A program made the translations under genes and the position numbers. From Oscillospiraceae bacterium (GTDB lineage Bacteria > Bacillota > Clostridia > Oscillospirales > Acutalibacteraceae): 44,459 bases of DNA. Under the pieces are notes generated by a model. It was not told where the DNA came from and did no database searches. It worked only from the letters and a program-made list of their open reading frames with translations. Position 1 is the stretch's first letter; each line of letters begins with the position of its first letter. Where the stretch lies: contig WRED01000016.1 in assembly GCA_009779495.1 (NCBI GenBank), positions 1-44,459 of the forward strand. Direction: 5' to 3'. This document shows positions 14,821-22,214 of the stretch, piece by piece.

Positions 14821-15467
14821 TATACGCGCTGGAGGCCAGGGGCTTCACCCTCACGTATCCCGGCGGTTCAAATTCCGTGTTCCCGGCCCTTGATTTTACT
14901 GTGGAGGCCGGGGAAACCGTCGCCCTGCGCGGTGAATCCGGCTCGGGCAAAAGCAGCCTGATGCTGTGCGCGTGCGGGATGATCCCGAAAAATGTGCGGG
15001 CCGAAATCGCGGGCGAACTGCTGTTGTTCGGCCGTCCGCCCTGTGATTATTCCCAGGCGGAACTGACGCGCACGGTCGGAATGGTGTTCCAGGATCCCGA
15101 AACACAGCTGTTTTGCGGTACGGCGGAGCTTGAAACTGCGTTTTCACTGGAAAACCTCCTGGTCCCGCGAGAAGAAATGGCCGTGCGGGTACGGGAAGCT
15201 TTGGAAACGGTCGGGCTGTGGGCGCAGCGCGGCGACTCCCCGGAGTTTCTCAGCGGCGGACAAAAGCAGCTGCTCGCTTTAGCGGCCGCGCTTGTACAAA
15301 AGCCCCGCCTGCTTTTGCTTGACGAGGCTCTGAGTCAACTGGACGAATTCGCTGCCGACAGCATGATGACCGTACTGTGGCGGCTTCAAAGAGAGGGACA
15401 GACGATGCTCGTGGCGGACCACGACGATGTTCGCTGCGCTTTCGCCCACAGGGTGATCGAAATATGA
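14817..15467 (+). CDS. ECF transporter ATPase subunit (A)
   Basis: A 216-residue ABC ATPase. Walker A GESGSGKSS, Q-loop VFQDPETQLF, signature LSGGQKQ, Walker B LLLLDEALSQLD and switch VADHD are all present. The QDPETQLF type of Q-loop is typical of EcfA proteins. It pairs with the second ATPase 26 bases downstream to power the ECF transporter. ATG 14817 overlaps the previous stop (ATGA), which sets the start. Confidence 0.9.
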   Translation: MIYALEARGFTLTYPGGSNSVFPALDFTVEAGETVALRGESGSGKSSLMLCACGMIPKNVRAEIAGELLLFGRPPCDYSQAELTRTVGMVFQDPETQLFCGTAELETAFSLENLLVPREEMAVRVREALETVGLWAQRGDSPEFLSGGQKQLLALAAALVQKPRLLLLDEALSQLDEFAADSMMTVLWRLQREGQTMLVADHDDVRCAFAHRVIEI

Positions 15468-15493
15468 GAGTTCATATGGATGGATTATAAACA

Positions 15494-16141
15494 ATGAGGA
15501 TAGATGCAGAAAACCTTTCTTTTGCCTACCCGGAAGCGGGCTTCCGTTTGGACGGAGTGAGCTTCTATGTGGAATCAGGGGAGTCCGTTGCCATCACCGG
15601 GCGCAACGGAAGCGGAAAAACCACGCTGGGCAAGCTTCTGTGCGGGCTTTTGAAGCCCCAGGGCGGCAGGGTGCTGTTCGACGGCGAGGACACGTCGGGC
15701 TGGAGTCTCCCAAGGCGCGGCAAGCGTATCGGCTATCTGTTTCAGGAGCCGTCGAAGCAGCTCTTCGCGCCGGCGGTGATGGAGGAGCTTACTTTCACGC
15801 AGGAGCTGATGGGCACACCCGCCGACGAGGCCGCGCGCCGGGCTTATGAAGTGCTTTCGCGCTTTGATCTGTCAAAGCTCGCCTCACAGGGCACATATAC
15901 CTTGAGCCGGGGCGAAAAACAGCGTCTGGCCATATGCGGGCTGCTGCTCCACAGCCCCGAAGCCCTTGTGCTCGACGAGCCGACGACCGGCCTTGACAAA
16001 CGGCGCGGGGAACTGCTCGCCGAAGCGATCCGGGAGTGCTTGAGCGGCGGGGTGTCGGTGATCATGATTAGCCATGACAGGGAATTCGTAAAGAATAACG
16101 CCTCGCGTGAGATACGGTTAGAGGACGGTAAGGTTGTATGA
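15494..16141 (+). CDS. ECF transporter ATPase subunit (A')
   Basis: A 215-residue ABC ATPase with Walker A GRNGSGKTT, Q-loop LFQEPSKQLFA, signature LSRGEKQR, Walker B ALVLDEPTTGLD and switch ISHD. The signature has Arg for the usual second Gly (LSRGE), as many EcfA' subunits do. It partners the preceding ATPase and overlaps the T component by ATGA at 16138. A stretch TTCATATGGATGG upstream (15473-15485) resembles the interior of the AGAACCTG hairpins. Confidence 0.9.
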   Translation: MRIDAENLSFAYPEAGFRLDGVSFYVESGESVAITGRNGSGKTTLGKLLCGLLKPQGGRVLFDGEDTSGWSLPRRGKRIGYLFQEPSKQLFAPAVMEELTFTQELMGTPADEAARRAYEVLSRFDLSKLASQGTYTLSRGEKQRLAICGLLLHSPEALVLDEPTTGLDKRRGELLAEAIRECLSGGVSVIMISHDREFVKNNASREIRLEDGKVV

Positions 16142-16869
16142 AAAACAATGCCGTGCCAAAAAATAACGCTCAGATTGACCCCCGCGTCACGTTTTTATTT
16201 GTGTTTTTGCTGTCGGCGGCCTCGGTCATGCTGCGGGACGCCTTGACGCTTGTTCCCGTGCTCGTGTCCGCCGCCGTGGCGGCAGGGTGGGCGAGAGCGC
16301 CTTTTGGGACGCTCCTGCGGCGTCTGCGCGGCCTTTGGGCGGCGCTTTTGGCTGTCACGCTGTTTCAGGCGCTGTTCAGCGGGGATGTTGTGAGCGGGCT
16401 TTTAACCGGCGCGGCGGTACTGGAGCGATTGCTGGTTCTGATGCTCGGCGGCTCGTTGCTGGCAGGATATCCGGGACATGCGCTGGTGCAGGGGATGATA
16501 CAGCTGCGTCTGCCCTACCAGCTGGCGTACATGGTGAGCATCGGTCTGCGGTTTTTGCCGCGTTTCCGCGAAAGCTTCCAGGACTCCCTCACCGCCATGC
16601 AGCTGCGCGGGGTGGATTTCCGCCGTATGAAGCTGCGGCGCCGCTTCAAGGTCTACGCGTATCTGCTCATGCCGGCCGTGGTATCCGGCGTAAACAGCGC
16701 GAGGAAGCTGTCCATGGCCATGGAGCTTCGCGGATTCGGCGCGTATCCGGAGCGAACCGCTTATCTCCCTCTGCGCATGAAAGAACGTGACTGGCTGGCA
16801 TTTGCGGCCGTGCTCCTTTGGGCGGCGGCGCTTATGGCGGGACAGATACTTTGGAGAATATATACATGA
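16138..16869 (+). CDS. ECF transporter transmembrane T component
   Basis: A 243-residue EcfT/CbiQ-family protein with four to five hydrophobic helices and the two coupling motifs that contact the ATPases, seen here as AMQLRGVDFRRM and AMELRGFGAYPERT (the A-R-G type). It links ATP hydrolysis to substrate movement by the S component. ATGA overlaps on both sides tie it to the A' gene and to mobB, so transporter and cofactor-enzyme genes form one translationally coupled chain. Confidence 0.9.
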   Translation: MKNNAVPKNNAQIDPRVTFLFVFLLSAASVMLRDALTLVPVLVSAAVAAGWARAPFGTLLRRLRGLWAALLAVTLFQALFSGDVVSGLLTGAAVLERLLVLMLGGSLLAGYPGHALVQGMIQLRLPYQLAYMVSIGLRFLPRFRESFQDSLTAMQLRGVDFRRMKLRRRFKVYAYLLMPAVVSGVNSARKLSMAMELRGFGAYPERTAYLPLRMKERDWLAFAAVLLWAAALMAGQILWRIYT

Positions 16870-17540
16870 AAGTTTTTACCGTGATCGGAATAAGCGGCAG
16901 CGGAAAAACGACCGTCGTCGAGGCCGTCGTTAAGTTGTTGCGGCAAAGAGGGTACAGTGTCGGCAGCGTGAAGGAAATCCACTACGAGGCTTTCGCGATA
17001 GACTCGTCGCCCACGAGCAACACCCACCGGCACCGCGCGGCGGGCGCATCGCTCGTGACGGCCCGGGGACTCAAGGAAACCGATTTCCTCTACCCTGAAA
17101 AGCTGTCCATGAAAGCGATCCTGAGTCAGTATAAGGGCTATGACTGGGTTGCGCTTGAGGGCGTGAGCGAGCTGTCCGTGCCCGCCGTGATCTGCGCCCA
17201 TGACGCGGACGGCCTCAAGAATAAATGGACCGAAAGCGCCGTCTGCGTGTCGGGAAAAGCCGGCGCGGAGCTGGCTGAATATAACGGTCTGCCCGCCTAC
17301 AACGTTTTAGATAACGCCGATGGGCTGTGCGATTTTCTGGAAGAAAACGTCCCCGACTACCTCGAATGCTTTGATCCGAACGACACAGACGCCGGAGCCG
17401 GCGTCACCCTCACCGTGGACGGAAAGCCAGTCCGCATGGTGCCGTTTGTTCAGAAAATTCTGCGCAACGCGGCGCTGGGCGTGGTGAGCGAGCTTCAGGG
17501 CTACAAAGAGGGCGCAGAGGTGGAGATACGGCTGAAATAA
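16866..17540 (+). CDS. mobB: MobB-like molybdopterin-guanine dinucleotide biosynthesis adapter
   Basis: A 224-residue P-loop protein with GISGSGKTTVVEAVVKLL at the N terminus and the MobB-type segments GSVKEIHYEAFAID, SNTHRHRAAGA and GLKETDFLYP. MobB binds GTP and assists attachment of nucleotides to molybdopterin, serving molybdenum and tungsten enzymes. It is longer than typical MobB (about 170); the extra C-terminal 50-60 residues (near VTLTVDGKPVRMVPFVQKIL) are a domain seen in clostridial homologues. ATG 16866 overlaps the T-component stop. Downstream are the repeat at 17549 and the oxidoreductase genes. Confidence 0.8.
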   Translation: MKVFTVIGISGSGKTTVVEAVVKLLRQRGYSVGSVKEIHYEAFAIDSSPTSNTHRHRAAGASLVTARGLKETDFLYPEKLSMKAILSQYKGYDWVALEGVSELSVPAVICAHDADGLKNKWTESAVCVSGKAGAELAEYNGLPAYNVLDNADGLCDFLEENVPDYLECFDPNDTDAGAGVTLTVDGKPVRMVPFVQKILRNAALGVVSELQGYKEGAEVEIRLK

Positions 17541-17548
17541 GGACATTT

Positions 17549-17707
17549 GGCAACCTCTAAAAACCCGCGCCATTATCTTTGTACTGCCTTTTTCCGCCCA
17601 TTCCGCGTATTTATCGGTTAAATAAACAAATTATTCGCCCTCAAAATACGCGAAATGGGCGGAAAAATTCAGCACAAATCTAACGACGGGGGCTTTTAGA
17701 GATTGCC
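17549..17707. repeat. 159-bp palindromic element, core-sharing family, copy 1
   Basis: Ends GGCAACCTCTAAAA (17549) and TTTTAGAGATTGCC (to 17707). Arms pair almost throughout (TTTTTCCGCCCATTCCGCGTATTT against its near-inverse). The centre holds AAATAAACAAATTATT, also found in the elements at 22052 and 30059. ATTT occurs directly outside both ends and may be a 4-bp target duplication. It overlaps the probable start codon of the next gene. Confidence 0.8.
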
Positions 17708-18278
17708 ATTTTTGTCAAAGCGGAACCATGTTGAGCTGTGCGGCGGCGTTGTTCGCAAGCGGGTTCAAAGCCCCGAAGCGGCGGTGCGGGAAGCCGCCAT
17801 ACTGCGTGAGCTGCGCGGGCGCGGTGTCGCCGTCCCGCATGTGCTTGACCTGCGCGGCTGTGTGCTGACGCTTGAATATCTGCCGGGCGAACCGCTGCCC
17901 GACCTGATAGAGAGCGGCGGATTCGACCCGGGCAAGCTGGCTTTCGCTGTCTGCGGCTGGTTCGCGGCCTTTTATGAAGCCGTGCCGCCGGGCGAAATTC
18001 GCGGCGACGTAAACGGACGCAATTTTTTGTACGACGGCGCGAAAATATACGGCGTGGACTTTGAACGGCGCGTGTACGGGACAAAAGCCCGTGATGCCGG
18101 ACGATTGGCGGCGTTTTTCGCGACGTATGATACATGTGACCCGGCCAGGCGGGCGGCGTTGCGTGATATGTTCATAAAGGAATTCTGTGAGCGATTTGAA
18201 TGCGCGGCGGAGGATGTTCAAGCTGAGTTTGACGCGGAGCGAACCGCCATGAGAGTGCGAAGAAAAAGTAATAATTAA
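17703..18278 (+). CDS. Small kinase-fold protein (RIO/Kdo-kinase-like)
   Basis: A protein of up to 191 residues with a compact protein-kinase-like fold: VVRKRV (candidate ATP Lys), SPEAAVREAAIL, hinge TLEYLPGEPLPDL, catalytic loop RGDVNGRNFLYDG (Asp plus Asn) and metal motif YGVDFE (DFG equivalent). This pattern fits RIO/Bud32/lipopolysaccharide Kdo-kinase-like proteins. The HxD His is Arg here. The start is probably TTG 17703, inside the right end of the palindromic element, or TTG 17712; only GGGGG at 17688-17692 resembles a ribosome site. Its role between mobB and the oxidoreductase genes is unknown. Confidence 0.65.
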   Translation: MPFLSKRNHVELCGGVVRKRVQSPEAAVREAAILRELRGRGVAVPHVLDLRGCVLTLEYLPGEPLPDLIESGGFDPGKLAFAVCGWFAAFYEAVPPGEIRGDVNGRNFLYDGAKIYGVDFERRVYGTKARDAGRLAAFFATYDTCDPARRAALRDMFIKEFCERFECAAEDVQAEFDAERTAMRVRRKSNN

Positions 18279-18302
18279 TGGTAAAATATTGGAGGGATTT
18301 CT

Positions 18303-18752
18303 ATGGCCTACTTCATAACTGACGCCTGTACAGGCTGCACCGTGTGCGCGAAGCTGTGCCCCGTGTGCGCCGTTTCGGGCGAGCGCGGGCAGCGGCATGT
18401 CATCAACGAAAAACGGTGCGTGGAATGCGGCGTGTGCGCGAACGCCTGCTCGCAGGAGGGAATCACGGACGGGGAGGGCCGTGTTCTGCGCAAAAAATCG
18501 CGCGCGCAGTGGCCGAAGCCCGTGATCAAAAAGGAAGAATGCAGCGCGTGTCAGATGTGCGTCCATATTTGTACGGCGGGCGCGATTTCGATATCGCTGC
18601 CCGACACGCGCGGCAGCCTGAACGTTTTCGCGGAGATACGCGAGCCGAAAAAGTGCGTGGGCTGCGGTCTCTGCGCCGACGCTTGCCCGCTTGGGATCAT
18701 CACGATGGAAGTTCCCGCGGCGGACGTCACGAAAGGAGGAGTATCGTCATGA
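18303..18752 (+). CDS. Four-cluster polyferredoxin, oxidoreductase small subunit (WorS-like)
   Basis: A 149-residue protein with four CxxCxxCxxxC motifs: CTGCTVCAKLC (from C9), CVECGVCANAC, CSACQMCVHIC and CVGCGLCADAC, predicting four [4Fe-4S] clusters. It overlaps the aldehyde oxidoreductase gene by ATGA at 18749, so it is the likely electron-transfer partner. This arrangement resembles the WorS-WorL tungsten oxidoreductases described in gut Clostridia. It would carry electrons from aldehyde oxidation to ferredoxin or another acceptor. Start ATG 18303 has GGAGGG upstream. Confidence 0.85.
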   Translation: MAYFITDACTGCTVCAKLCPVCAVSGERGQRHVINEKRCVECGVCANACSQEGITDGEGRVLRKKSRAQWPKPVIKKEECSACQMCVHICTAGAISISLPDTRGSLNVFAEIREPKKCVGCGLCADACPLGIITMEVPAADVTKGGVSS

Positions 18753-20647
18753 ATCTTCCGCTTTACGCCAAAATCGACCTGACCACAGGCAAAACAGAGA
18801 GTTATCCCATTTCCGAGGCGTATTTCCGTACATACGTCGGCGGCAAGGCGCTGGCCGCGCGGCTTCTTCTCGACCTGACTCCCGCCGGACTCGACCCGTT
18901 TTCGTCCGAATCGACCGTCATCGTCAACACGGGGCCGCTCAACGGCACGGGGGCGCCGTCAACGAGCCGCTTCAACATCTCGTCGAAGAACGTGCTCACC
19001 GGCGGCATCGCGTCCTCAAACTGCGGCGGAACTTTCGGCGTGATGCTGCGCCGCGCGGGGTATGAGGGCCTGATCATCACGGGAAAGGCCGAAAAACCCT
19101 GCCGTATTGACGTGACAGACGGTGAAATCGCCCTGCTGGACGCAACCGGGCTTTGGGGGCTTGACGCGGAAAAAACGCAGGAGGAATTGCCCGCGCACCT
19201 GGGCAAGCTTGTCATCGGCCCCGGCGGCGAGAACCTTGTGTCCTACGCCGGGCTTGCGTCGGGGGAGCGCATGGCCGGGCGCTGCGGCATTGGCGCGGTA
19301 TTCGGCTCGAAAAACATCAAGGCGGTCACGGCTTACGGCACGCGCAGGATCCCCGTCGAAAAGCCTGAGGAGTTCAGCCGCTTCGTAAAAAAATGGGTAC
19401 GCTTTCTTAAAAAGCACACCATGACCGGCGACTCGCTTCCCCACTACGGCAGCGCGGGGCTTGTCAACAAGGCCAACGCGTCCCACGCCCTGCCGACGAA
19501 GAATTTCCAAAAAGGCACATATGAATTCGCCGACGACGTAAGCGGCGAAACCCTGGCCGAAACGCGCCTGACCCGCAACAGCGGTTGCGTAAGCTGCCCG
19601 ATCCGCTGTGAGCGGCGCGTGATGATCGGTGATAAAGAAGTCAAGGGGCCGGAATACGAAACGCTGGGCTTCTTCGGCCCGAACATGGGCGCGCACGACT
19701 TAGACGCGATCATCCGCCTGAACTACGTCTGCGATATATTGGGGCTTGACACCATTTCCGCCGCCGCGACAATCGCTTTCGCGATGGAGCTTAACGAGAG
19801 GGGGATAAAGGACTTCGGCGTGAAATTCGGCGACGTCTCGAACCTTGAGGAAATACTTAACAGGATCGCGCGGCGTGAGGGCGAATGCTCCGAGCTTGCC
19901 AACGGCAGCAAGTGGCTCAGTGAAAAATACGGCGGGCAGGATTACGCCATGCACGCAAAGGGGCTTGAAATGGCTTCCTATGAGCCGCGCCGAAGCGTGG
20001 GCATGGGCTTAGGCTACGCTACCTCGAACAGGGGCGGCTGCCACCTGGGCGGCGGATATATGGCGCTGCTCGAGTCGGTCGGCGTGCTCTCCATCAGCCC
20101 GCAGGATACGCGCGCGAAAGCCGAATGGACGGTTTTTTTGCAAGACGCGCTGGAAGCGATCTCTACGGCGGGAAGCTGCCTGTTTTCCGGGCAGACTTTT
20201 GTGCCGCAGATTTTGTTTAACCTCGGCCCGAATCACCCCATCACGCGCTTTATGGGCAAGGCAGCTGTGTTCACCGGCCCGGTTGTCCGCCTGCTGCTCG
20301 CCATGAGGCCGCTTCTGCGATTCAACACCCTGCTGCTGATGCCCCACGCCGAGGCGCTGAGGCTTGTCACCGGCATCCCGATGTACACCGGTTCATTTCT
20401 CGACTTAGGCGACCGCGCGTATAACGCCGAGCGGCTTTATAACCTGCGAGAGGGGTTGACCGGCAAGGACGACGCCCTGCCGCGCCGCCTGACCGACGTC
20501 CCGCAGGATGAATCGAAGAAAAACACCGTGGTGCGCATGGATAAGCTCCTGCCGCGCTATTACAAGACCCGGGGCTGGGATAAAGACGGCAAGCCGAGAC
20601 AGCGCACACTGAAGCGATTGGAGATGGCGGACTTATGGCAAGCGTGA
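18749..20647 (+). CDS. Aldehyde:ferredoxin oxidoreductase-family enzyme (WorL-like)
   Basis: A 632-residue AOR-family catalytic subunit that would hold a tungsten (or molybdenum) bis-pterin cofactor and one [4Fe-4S] cluster and oxidise aldehydes to acids. The AOR N-terminal domain is recognisable by YVGGKALAARLL, NTGPLNGTGAPSTSRF and SNCGGTFGVMLRRAGYEGLII. Cluster ligands are C280, C283 and C287 (CVSCPIRC), with a later Cys near GSCLFSGQT. DILGLDTISAA is the conserved pterin/cluster motif. The start ATG 18749 follows GAAAGGAGGA; an open frame extends upstream, but only as a shadow of the ferredoxin gene. A C-terminal extension follows residue 500. Confidence 0.92.
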   Translation: MNLPLYAKIDLTTGKTESYPISEAYFRTYVGGKALAARLLLDLTPAGLDPFSSESTVIVNTGPLNGTGAPSTSRFNISSKNVLTGGIASSNCGGTFGVMLRRAGYEGLIITGKAEKPCRIDVTDGEIALLDATGLWGLDAEKTQEELPAHLGKLVIGPGGENLVSYAGLASGERMAGRCGIGAVFGSKNIKAVTAYGTRRIPVEKPEEFSRFVKKWVRFLKKHTMTGDSLPHYGSAGLVNKANASHALPTKNFQKGTYEFADDVSGETLAETRLTRNSGCVSCPIRCERRVMIGDKEVKGPEYETLGFFGPNMGAHDLDAIIRLNYVCDILGLDTISAAATIAFAMELNERGIKDFGVKFGDVSNLEEILNRIARREGECSELANGSKWLSEKYGGQDYAMHAKGLEMASYEPRRSVGMGLGYATSNRGGCHLGGGYMALLESVGVLSISPQDTRAKAEWTVFLQDALEAISTAGSCLFSGQTFVPQILFNLGPNHPITRFMGKAAVFTGPVVRLLLAMRPLLRFNTLLLMPHAEALRLVTGIPMYTGSFLDLGDRAYNAERLYNLREGLTGKDDALPRRLTDVPQDESKKNTVVRMDKLLPRYYKTRGWDKDGKPRQRTLKRLEMADLWQA

Positions 20648-20889
20648 CGGTGCGTTACCGCGGGCAATTGGCCGTTTTGACGGGCGTCGGGTCGGAGGCC
20701 CTGAACGCCGATACCGTGCGCGATATCATAAAGCGCATTACGGACATCGGCGGTGCGGAGGCGGGAAAGCTCGCGAAAGCGATGCTTATCGTCGTTGACG
20801 GCGAAAGTATTTCACTGCGCAAGGGGCTCGCGACGCGGTTAAGAGACGGTGAAACGGTGCAGTTTTTGCCGATTTGCGGGGGCGGGTAG
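20635..20889 (+). CDS. MoaD/ThiS-family sulfur carrier
   Basis: An 84-residue ubiquitin-like protein ending in Gly-Gly-Gly (FLPICGGG), the tail activated and thiocarboxylated in MoaD/ThiS proteins. It overlaps the end of the oxidoreductase gene by 13 bases, so it is translationally coupled and likely supplies sulfur for the pterin dithiolene of that enzyme. The C-terminal GGG may be trimmed, or used as GG plus one. No MoeB/ThiF activator is in the window, so that function must be elsewhere. Convergent terminator at 20934. Confidence 0.88.
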   Translation: MASVTVRYRGQLAVLTGVGSEALNADTVRDIIKRITDIGGAEAGKLAKAMLIVVDGESISLRKGLATRLRDGETVQFLPICGGG

Positions 20890-20933
20890 GCGGCGGAGCC
20901 GCCAGGGATTAGGCGTCAGGAATTAGGGATATG

Positions 20934-20970
20934 AAAAAACCCGTCAGCATAATTGCCGGCGGGTTTTTTT
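20934..20970. terminator. Bidirectional terminator between convergent genes
   Basis: AAAAAACCCG (20934-20943) / CGGGTTTTTTT (20960-20970). A-run and T-run allow termination on both strands. The 40 bases before it contain the word AGGGATTAGGCGTCAGG (see the repeat finding). Confidence 0.85.
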
Positions 20971-20989
20971 GTACGTTTATTTTTCGGTA

Positions 20990-21985
20990 TTAGTATTTGA
21001 AGTTGCTGTACTCGATCGTGCCGTAGCCCTGACCGCTCTTATTCCTAAGCGTTATGCCGGTATACTTGACGTGATCGACGTAAACGATCATATCCATTCT
21101 GCCCGTCAAGCTTGTCAGGCGGCCCTGGTCGTCAGTCTTTGCCGTAAACTTGACGCCGCTTGTCGTTTCCCTGATGCCCTCGGTCGATGCGCCGTCAGCG
21201 CCGTTGATGGCATTATAAACTAGTCTTGCGTTTTTATGGTCGAACTTCTCGTTGTCCTCAATGCCGTAGCAGAGCGGGCCCTTGTCGATGGCGGATTTCG
21301 CGGTGCCGCTTCCCGGATCAGTGCCGCCCTTGCCGCTCCAGCTGGTCGTTCCGTCCTTGACCTCGATGGTTATCGTGTAACCGCCCTTGCCGTCCGAAAC
21401 AGCCTTTGCGCTCTTTACGTCGCCCTCGGCCAATGTGCTGACTTGAAGCAAATCGCTTGCTTTGCCCTTTTCCGCTTTAGCGGTGTAAGTTCCCTCGCCT
21501 GTAGCGGTATCCGTAATGCCAAGGAATCCGTAAACGGCCTCTTTCACGATAGCGAGATTGCCCAGTAAGCCAAAGTCAATGCCGGTGATCTTCGTAAACC
21601 TTTTCTTGTCGTATCCCGCCTTTTGGTCAACGACCTTCTTCGTCGCCGCGTTGAACAGGTCGAGAACTTCCTTGGTTGTGAGATCTTTCGGGGGTGCGGT
21701 TGTGGTGGTTGTGGTTGTGGTCGCCGTGGTCGCCGTAGTGGTTACGCCCGTAGAAGGTTCGGTGGTGGAGGACGCCGGCGTGGTCGGCTCTGTCGTACTT
21801 TCATCGGCGGGCTGCTCCTCTGTCGTCGCTTCCGCGGTGGTCGGCTCCGCTGTTGTGGGTTCCTCGGTCGTCAAGACCTCGTCCGTGGTGGATTCAGGCT
21901 CAACAGGAGTTTTGTTGCAGGCAACGAAACTCAGAACCATGGCAAGCGCGAGCAGTAATGCCAGAATTTTGCTGACTTTCTTCAT
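20990..21985 (-). CDS. Thr-rich-linker lipoprotein, paralogue of the one at 38197
   Basis: A 331-residue probable lipoprotein: signal peptide MKKVSKILALLLALAMVLSF then VAC with lipidation at C23. Residues about 30-100 are a Thr/Glu/Pro linker ending in TTATTTTTTTT, suitable for spanning the wall. The C-terminal domain starts DLTTKEVLDLFNAATKKV and has no recognisable enzyme motif. The plus-strand lipoprotein at 38197 has the same layout and a matching KEEIIEYFNAASNKV start, so both belong to one family. The function is unknown. Start ATG 21985 with AAAGGAG upstream. Confidence 0.8.
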   Translation of the reverse strand: MKKVSKILALLLALAMVLSFVACNKTPVEPESTTDEVLTTEEPTTAEPTTAEATTEEQPADESTTEPTTPASSTTEPSTGVTTTATTATTTTTTTTAPPKDLTTKEVLDLFNAATKKVVDQKAGYDKKRFTKITGIDFGLLGNLAIVKEAVYGFLGITDTATGEGTYTAKAEKGKASDLLQVSTLAEGDVKSAKAVSDGKGGYTITIEVKDGTTSWSGKGGTDPGSGTAKSAIDKGPLCYGIEDNEKFDHKNARLVYNAINGADGASTEGIRETTSGVKFTAKTDDQGRLTSLTGRMDMIVYVDHVKYTGITLRNKSGQGYGTIEYSNFKY

Positions 21986-22051
21986 TGGGTTCTCTCCTTT
22001 TTTGTTATTATGTGTTTGCGAATCTATCCTTATTCGCTGACTTCTGTCCTA

Positions 22052-22214
22052 AGAACCTGTTTAGCATCTCCCACGCGGCAAACCTTTGGTAAAATCAGGC
22101 GATCTGTTGCGTCAAAAATGCTCGAAATAAACAAATTATTTCTGTGCTTTTTTCCTTGTATCTCACCTGATTTTACTCAAAGTTTTGCTCGCGGTGAGAT
22201 GCTAAACAGGTTCT
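22052..22214. repeat. 163-bp palindromic element, core-sharing family, copy 2
   Basis: Perfect 19-bp terminal inverted repeats AGAACCTGTTTAGCATCTC (22052-22070; inverse 22196-22214). Arms continue with partial complementarity (GTAAAATCAGG in both). Core TGCTCGAAATAAACAAATTATT (22122 onward) matches the core at 30059 and 17549. The terminal 8 bases equal those of the short hairpins at 3939 and 7113. The right end encodes the C terminus of ribulokinase. Confidence 0.9.

Noticed and set aside
18344-18748. N-terminal extension of the aldehyde oxidoreductase reading frame
   Set aside because: This part is the polyferredoxin gene read in another frame; a strong ribosome site marks ATG 18749.
21558-22040. 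Val-rich plus-strand frame
   Set aside because: Antisense to the Thr-rich lipoprotein linker and signal peptide.
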